Source: Ferrimonas marina
GTDB taxonomy: Bacteria; Pseudomonadota; Gammaproteobacteria; Enterobacterales; Shewanellaceae
Length of the DNA: 64,000 nucleotides
Reading direction: 5' to 3'
Assembly (NCBI RefSeq): GCF_900129905.1
Contig: NZ_FQXG01000002.1
Coordinates: forward strand, 665,448 to 729,447
This document shows positions 59,697-64,000 of this stretch, one piece after another. Position 1 is the first letter of the stretch. Each line of letters begins with the position of its first letter. The notes under the pieces were generated by a model. It did no database searches, was not told the DNA's origin, and worked only from the letters and a program-made list of their open reading frames with translations. A program made the translations under genes and the position numbers.

Positions 59697-62168
59697 TTAA
59701 CCACTGGCCAGCAGCGCAGCACAGCGGTTGTGCAGCAGACGGCGGCAAGCCCAGCGGCCCAGCACACCGATCAGCAGAGCGCCCCCTAGCGGGATACTCC
59801 ACCACCAGTTCCAGTGGGGTTGCACCACCAGCTGGAAAAGCTGGGTCTTAACCAGGAACAGCACCAGCTCTGCCACTGCCACCGCCAATATGCCGGCCAA
59901 TGCGCCCAGTAGGGCAAACTCCCAACTTACCGCCCGTTTCAGCAATGAGCCTGACGCCCCCAGGGTGCGCATGATCGCCAGCTCCTGGCGACGGGATGCC
60001 ATCCCCGCCTCGGTTTGGGCAAACAGCAGCAGGCTGGAAGCGGCCAGTACCACCAGCAAGACAAAGCCCAGCGCCGCCGCCACCTGATCAACCACCTGAC
60101 GCAGCTGCTCAATCATGGTGCCCACGTCCAGTACCGACACGGTAGGGAAGCGCTGCGCCATCTGCGGCACCAGGTCAGGCTGCCCCTCGGGATGAAGGAA
60201 ACTGGCGATGTAGGTCGAGGCAAAGGGGGCCAGGGTCTCCGGTGGGAAGATCATGAAGAAGTTGGGCTGCATGGTCTCCCAGTTGACCTTGCGCAGGCTG
60301 GTGACCCGGGCGGTAAAGGTTTGCCCCTCGACAGTGAAGGAGAGGGTATCGCCGAGGCCAATTCCCAGTCGCTCAGCCACCTCCAGCTCCACCGAAACCT
60401 CATCGGTGGCATCGGGGCTGTACCACTGCCCTGCCTCGATGGGGTTGTTGGGCGGCAGCTCGATGCGATAGGTCAGGTTCAGCTCGCGGCCGATGCCCCG
60501 GGGCCCTTCCGGCTCCGGGTCTTCCTTGGTTACCCGGCGCTGTACCGTCTCACCGTTGATGGCGGAGAGTCGGCCACGCACCACAGGGTAAAGATCGGTA
60601 GCGACCACATTGCGCTCGGCTAAAAAGGCGTCCATCGCCTCGGTCTGGTCCGGGGCAATGTTAACCAGGAAGTGGTCCGGGGTGCCCTCGGGCAGCTGGG
60701 ACTGCCAGTCCTGCAGCAGGTCCTGGCGCAGGGCCAGTACCGTCAGCAGCAACATCAGCGCGACAGAGAAGCCCACCAGTTGCAGCACGTTGTCGTTGGC
60801 GCGTCGGCGCAGGCCCGCCAGGGCCAGCTGCAGCGGCGAGCCGGTACGCATGCCCAGGGTTCGGCCCCAGCTGAGCATGCCCCAGGCCACCGCGGCCAGC
60901 AGCAGGGTCAACAGGCCGGCCCCAGCCAACAGGATCCAGGTCATTACCCAGCTGCCGCTGTAGAGCCAGGCCAGGCTGGCCAGGGCAACAATAGACAGCG
61001 CGGCATTAAGCCCCATGCCCAGATGGGCGGGTTCGATATCACGACGCAGCACCCGCAGTGGCGGTACCGACATCAAGCGCAGCATGGGGTAGAGGGTAAA
61101 GCCGATGGCCGCCACCAGTCCGGTGGTGCAGCCCAGGGCGACCGGGCGCCACAACTGGGTGGGTGCCAGGGTATCCCGCAGGGTCTCGGGCAGGGCCCAG
61201 ATAAGCCCTTGGGCCATCAACAGGCCGCTGGCCAAGCCCAGGGCGATCCCCAGCAGGGTGGTCAGGCCCAGGTGCAGGGCGAAGATCCCCCGGACCTGGC
61301 GATGACTGGCGCCCAGGGTCTTGAGCATCGCCACCACGTCGTAATGACGCTGGCAATAGCGTCGGGCCGCCACCCCAACCGCGGCGCAGGCCAGGGCGAT
61401 ACCGAACAGGGTAGCCAGCAACATAAACTGCTCAGCCCGCTGAATAGCCCGGGCCAGTGGTGTTTCCTGGTTACGAACATCCTGCCAGCGCTGGCTGGTG
61501 GTCAGGGTTGGCAGCAGCTGGTCCTCGAAGGCCTTGAGCGCCGTAGCGCTGCCAGCGAACTGGTAGCGCCAGGTCAGACGACTGCCGGGTTGGACCACGC
61601 CGGTGGCTTCGACATCGTCCAGCCGCATCAGCACGGTCGGGGCGGAGGCAAAGACATTGAAGCCGCCATCGGGCAGACGAGCGAAGGCGCCGGTGATCTC
61701 AAGCTCACTGTTGCCGAGCTCAACTTGTTCACCGTTGGCCAATTGATTGTGCAAGCGACCATCGATCCACAATGCCCCGGCGGCCGGCAAGAGTCCGGGT
61801 AGGGGCAGCAGGGGGTCAATCTGCCCACGTAAGGGGTAGCCATCGCTGACCGCCTGGACAGACACCAGCTGCAGGCCCGTATCGGTAAACAGCATCGATT
61901 GGAAGCTCAGGGTCTGGGCGGTTTCCAGGCCCAGATCCCGAGCCTGTTGCAACAGCGTCTCGTCGACTGGTTGTGGGGAGACCAGCACCCGGTCTGCAGC
62001 CAGAAACTGGGTTGCCTCGCTGAGTAACCCCTGCTTTAACCGCTCACTGATCAATCCCAGGCTGGTCACCGCTAACACCGCCAGGGCCAGGGCGGCGGTG
62101 ATCAGCTTCAGCTGCCCGCCAAACAGCTCGCGACGGAACAACCGCCATGCTAGAGGCCAATGCTTCAT
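59697..62168 (-). CDS. ybbP: FtsX-type ABC exporter permease (YbbP family)
   Basis: The 823-residue permease has an N-terminal helix, a large periplasmic domain (about 40-250), the first FtsX core (FMLLATLFGIALACAAVGVAAR.. LGASHRQVRGIFALHLG), a second set of helices, another extracytoplasmic domain, and a final FtsX core with RRQELAIMRTLGASGSLLKRAVSWEFALLGALAGI. This fits the long YbbP type (MacB-like mechanotransmission exporters). It overlaps ybbA by four bases, forming the exporter unit next to tesA as in E. coli. Substrate unknown. Confidence 0.92.
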   Translation of the reverse strand: MKHWPLAWRLFRRELFGGQLKLITAALALAVLAVTSLGLISERLKQGLLSEATQFLAADRVLVSPQPVDETLLQQARDLGLETAQTLSFQSMLFTDTGLQLVSVQAVSDGYPLRGQIDPLLPLPGLLPAAGALWIDGRLHNQLANGEQVELGNSELEITGAFARLPDGGFNVFASAPTVLMRLDDVEATGVVQPGSRLTWRYQFAGSATALKAFEDQLLPTLTTSQRWQDVRNQETPLARAIQRAEQFMLLATLFGIALACAAVGVAARRYCQRHYDVVAMLKTLGASHRQVRGIFALHLGLTTLLGIALGLASGLLMAQGLIWALPETLRDTLAPTQLWRPVALGCTTGLVAAIGFTLYPMLRLMSVPPLRVLRRDIEPAHLGMGLNAALSIVALASLAWLYSGSWVMTWILLAGAGLLTLLLAAVAWGMLSWGRTLGMRTGSPLQLALAGLRRRANDNVLQLVGFSVALMLLLTVLALRQDLLQDWQSQLPEGTPDHFLVNIAPDQTEAMDAFLAERNVVATDLYPVVRGRLSAINGETVQRRVTKEDPEPEGPRGIGRELNLTYRIELPPNNPIEAGQWYSPDATDEVSVELEVAERLGIGLGDTLSFTVEGQTFTARVTSLRKVNWETMQPNFFMIFPPETLAPFASTYIASFLHPEGQPDLVPQMAQRFPTVSVLDVGTMIEQLRQVVDQVAAALGFVLLVVLAASSLLLFAQTEAGMASRRQELAIMRTLGASGSLLKRAVSWEFALLGALAGILAVAVAELVLFLVKTQLFQLVVQPHWNWWWSIPLGGALLIGVLGRWACRRLLHNRCAALLASG

Positions 62169-62851
62169 GCCACCTCCAGCTGACCGCTGACCATCTCGAT
62201 CTGGCGCTGACAGCGTTGGGCCAGAGCCAGGTCATGGGTGACCAGCACCAGGGTGGTGCCCTGCTCACGGTTCAGCTCAAATAGCAGCTCCTCGACCCGC
62301 TGACTGTTGGCGTGATCAAGGTTGCCGGTGGGTTCGTCGGCAAACAGGATGTCGGGGTGGCTGGCGAAGGCACGGGCGATGGCGACGCGCTGCTGCTCCC
62401 CGCCAGAGAGTTGGTTAGGAAAGTGGTCCTGACGATTGGCCAGACCGACCCGACGCAGCAGCGCCAGCGCCTGTTGCTGGGCATCGTCTCCACCGGCCAG
62501 TTCGATGGGCAGCATCACGTTCTCCAGCGCCGTAAGGCTGTCGACCAACATAAACGACTGAAAGATGAAGCCAACAGAGCGCCCGCGCAGGGCAGCACGC
62601 TGCTCCTCGTCCAGCTGGTGCAACGGCTCGCCGGCGAGCCAGATCTCACCGCTGCTGGCGCGATCCAATCCGGCCAGCAGGGATAGTAAGGTGGATTTGC
62701 CAGAGCCCGAAGGGCCGATGATCGCCACCGACTCCCCCTGCTTGACATCCAAATTTACCCCGTTGAGGATCGTGAGGTTTCCGTCCAACGTATCTACACG
62801 GCGAAACAGGCTGTTTACCGTGATTACTGAACTGTCCTGGAGAGAGGTCAT
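62165..62851 (-). CDS. ybbA: ABC transporter ATP-binding protein YbbA
   Basis: The 228-residue ATPase is the same length as E. coli YbbA. It has Walker [10 protein letters not shown], the signature [15 protein letters not shown], Walker [15 protein letters not shown] and the H-loop VTHD. It resembles LolD/MacB-type ATPases and partners the adjacent permease. I start at ATG 62851 (AAGGA upstream); the frame is open to 62884. The ATG overlaps the divergent tesA ATG at a single CATG. Confidence 0.94.
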   Translation of the reverse strand: MTSLQDSSVITVNSLFRRVDTLDGNLTILNGVNLDVKQGESVAIIGPSGSGKSTLLSLLAGLDRASSGEIWLAGEPLHQLDEEQRAALRGRSVGFIFQSFMLVDSLTALENVMLPIELAGGDDAQQQALALLRRVGLANRQDHFPNQLSGGEQQRVAIARAFASHPDILFADEPTGNLDHANSQRVEELLFELNREQGTTLVLVTHDLALAQRCQRQIEMVSGQLEVA

Positions 62852-63458
62852 GTTGCGATCCTTGCTGAGGTTTGTCTTTGTCATTGTCTTGGTGTCGGCG
62901 TCGGCAAATGCGAAGCCGGTCTCTATTCTAATACTGGGCGATAGCCTCAGCGCAAGTTATGGAATGACAGAGCAGGAAGGGTGGGTGCATCTGTTGCAGC
63001 AGCGCCAGCCGGATCTGCGTCTGATTAATGCCTCGATCAGTGGCGAGACCACCGACGGGGGCTTGCGACGTTTACCGGGGTTGCTTACGCGACATCAGCC
63101 GGACTGGATCTTCGTAGAACTGGGTGGCAACGACGGTTTGAGAGGCTTTCCGCTGACCCTAACCGAGCAGAACCTGGAGCAGATTGTGGCGCTTGGACTG
63201 GACAGTGGCAGCCAGGTTTTGCTGTCAGAGATCCTGCTGCCGCCGAACTACGGTCGTCGCTACACCGAGGCGTTTCAGGGGATTTTTGAGCAGCTGAGCG
63301 ACCGCCACCAGGTTCAGCTGGTGCCCTTTTTTATGCGCGATATTGCCATCGACCCCGAGCTGATGCAGGCGGATGGCATTCACCCCAATCAAAGCGCTCA
63401 GCCGCTGATCGCTGACACCCTGGAGCCCTGGTTTTTAAAGACGTTACCGGCGCAGTAA
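62850..63458 (+). CDS. tesA: Acyl-CoA thioesterase I / lysophospholipase TesA
   Basis: TesA is a periplasmic GDSL hydrolase with thioesterase, arylesterase and lysophospholipase activity. The 202-residue precursor has a signal peptide (LLRFVFVIVLVSASANA), the GDSL serine in ILILGDSLSASYG, the SGNH glycine and asparagine in GETTDG and ELGGNDGLRG, and the Asp/His pair in DGIHPN. GAGAGG is well placed before ATG 62850. Confidence 0.96.
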   Translation: MLRSLLRFVFVIVLVSASANAKPVSILILGDSLSASYGMTEQEGWVHLLQQRQPDLRLINASISGETTDGGLRRLPGLLTRHQPDWIFVELGGNDGLRGFPLTLTEQNLEQIVALGLDSGSQVLLSEILLPPNYGRRYTEAFQGIFEQLSDRHQVQLVPFFMRDIAIDPELMQADGIHPNQSAQPLIADTLEPWFLKTLPAQ

Positions 63459-63558
63459 AGGAAGGCTATCCGCTGTTAGGGTTGAGTTGGCCAAGCCGAC
63501 GGAGCCCGTCCGGAGCAAGGCTTGCATCACGGGGCAAGAATCGGCCTGGGTTAAACAC

Positions 63559-63585
63559 AAAGCCACCGCAATGCGGTGGCTTTTT
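63559..63585. terminator. Terminator between tesA and tRNA-Val
   Basis: AGCCACCGC pairs with GCGGTGGCT over AAT, with T5 on the right. It should end tesA transcription; on the leftward strand it follows the first tRNA-Val. Confidence 0.85.
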
Positions 63586-63618
63586 GGTGTTCGCTGGCCG
63601 AAAGACAGCAACATAAGA

Positions 63619-63694
63619 TGGTGGGCGATACCGGGCTTGAACCAGTGACCCCCTGCTTGTAAGGCAGGTGCTCTCCCAACTGAGCTAATCGCCC
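63619..63694 (-). tRNA. tRNA-Val (anticodon UAC)
   Basis: The 76-nt gene read leftward folds as a canonical tRNA. It has a 7-bp acceptor stem GGGCGAT/ATCGCCC, D stem GCTC/GAGC, anticodon stem CCTGC/GCAGG enclosing CTTACAA with anticodon TAC, T stem ACTGG/CCGGT, and an encoded CCA end. It reads GUA and related valine codons. It is identical to the second copy 296 bases away. Confidence 0.97.
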
Positions 63695-63853
63695 CAACAC
63701 TGCAAAGGTGCTAAGCCTTGAGTGGTGCCAAGCCTGACGTGGCGGCAAGGAACCACTGCAAGACACCAACTATAGTGGCTACCGGCGTGGATACCCAACC
63801 ACTGGCGGCCCCTTTACAGCAAGCCAGATTTGGTCGGGCTTAAAATCAGATAC

Positions 63854-63883
63854 AAAAAAGCCACCGCAATGCGGTGGCTTTTT
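63854..63883. terminator. Terminator-like hairpin between tRNA-Val copies
   Basis: The same GCCACCGC/GCGGTGGC stem as at 63561, flanked by A6 and T5. It lies downstream of the second tRNA-Val on the leftward strand, repeating the arrangement of the first. Confidence 0.85.
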
Positions 63884-63914
63884 CATGAGCTGCCGTAAAG
63901 GCAGCATCTTAAGA

Positions 63915-63990
63915 TGGTGGGCGATACCGGGCTTGAACCAGTGACCCCCTGCTTGTAAGGCAGGTGCTCTCCCAACTGAGCTAATCGCCC
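63915..63990 (-). tRNA. tRNA-Val (anticodon UAC), second copy
   Basis: A second 76-nt gene with the same sequence as the copy at 63619-63694 and the same cloverleaf, including the encoded CCA. It lies at the edge of the window; more tRNA genes may follow beyond it. Confidence 0.97.
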
Positions 63991-64000
63991 CAATCCTGGG

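Overview
The window is a dense, GC-rich gammaproteobacterial chromosome segment. Gene order and protein families point to a marine facultative anaerobe near Ferrimonas or Shewanella. Ferrimonas is my best guess because of the GC richness, but this is inference from family resemblance only. About 60 genes are present, almost all core housekeeping genes in blocks that are also conserved in E. coli. I see no insertion sequence, prophage, integron or CRISPR array.

Layout. 1-7.2 kb: S9 peptidase, NAD-type isocitrate dehydrogenase, and the gcvA / alpha-beta hydrolase / ygdD / rlmM cluster. 7.3-12.6 kb: small secreted protein, acyl-CoA-binding protein, kdsA, and the leftward hemA-prfA-prmC-sirB2 cluster. 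12.7-17.9 kb: rightward lolB-ispE-prs-rplY-pth-ychF. 18-28 kb: DUF945 protein, sohB, a VolA/Pla-1-like lipoprotein, yciK, a 12-copy heptamer repeat, rluB-scpB-scpA, yciO and rnm. 28.1-36.6 kb: attenuated tryptophan operon, with trpL and a type I-beta DAHP synthase ahead of trpE-G-D-CF-B-A, then yciB. 37-42 kb: OFA-family MFS transporter, yciI-xthA, a small winged-helix regulator preceded by a possible leader peptide, and yhdT-panF. 42.8-51.2 kb: mixed-acid block pflB, pflA, an orphan CbiM-like ECF permease, yfbV, ackA and pta. 51.3-54 kb: a small DnaA-box cluster and an operon of two DUF1538 membrane proteins with a PII-like and a CBS-domain protein. 54-64 kb: ggt, a 32-residue acidic ORF, an RlmI-like methyltransferase with an AI-2E-family protein, folX-yfcH, the ybbA-ybbP ABC exporter divergent from tesA, and two identical tRNA-Val(UAC) genes.

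Functionally the window combines translation and termination genes (prfA, prmC, pth, rplY, ychF, rlmM, rluB), haem, isoprenoid, PRPP and KDO synthesis, chromosome segregation (scpAB), tryptophan synthesis, and anaerobic pyruvate-to-acetate/formate metabolism. The least explained parts are the DUF1538-PII-CBS operon, the foldable non-coding stretch after the ECF permease, the DnaA-box cluster after pta, the heptamer array at the usual btuR position, and two very small ORFs. Several start codons were moved inward from the longest open frame to fit ribosome-binding sites and family lengths; these are noted per gene.
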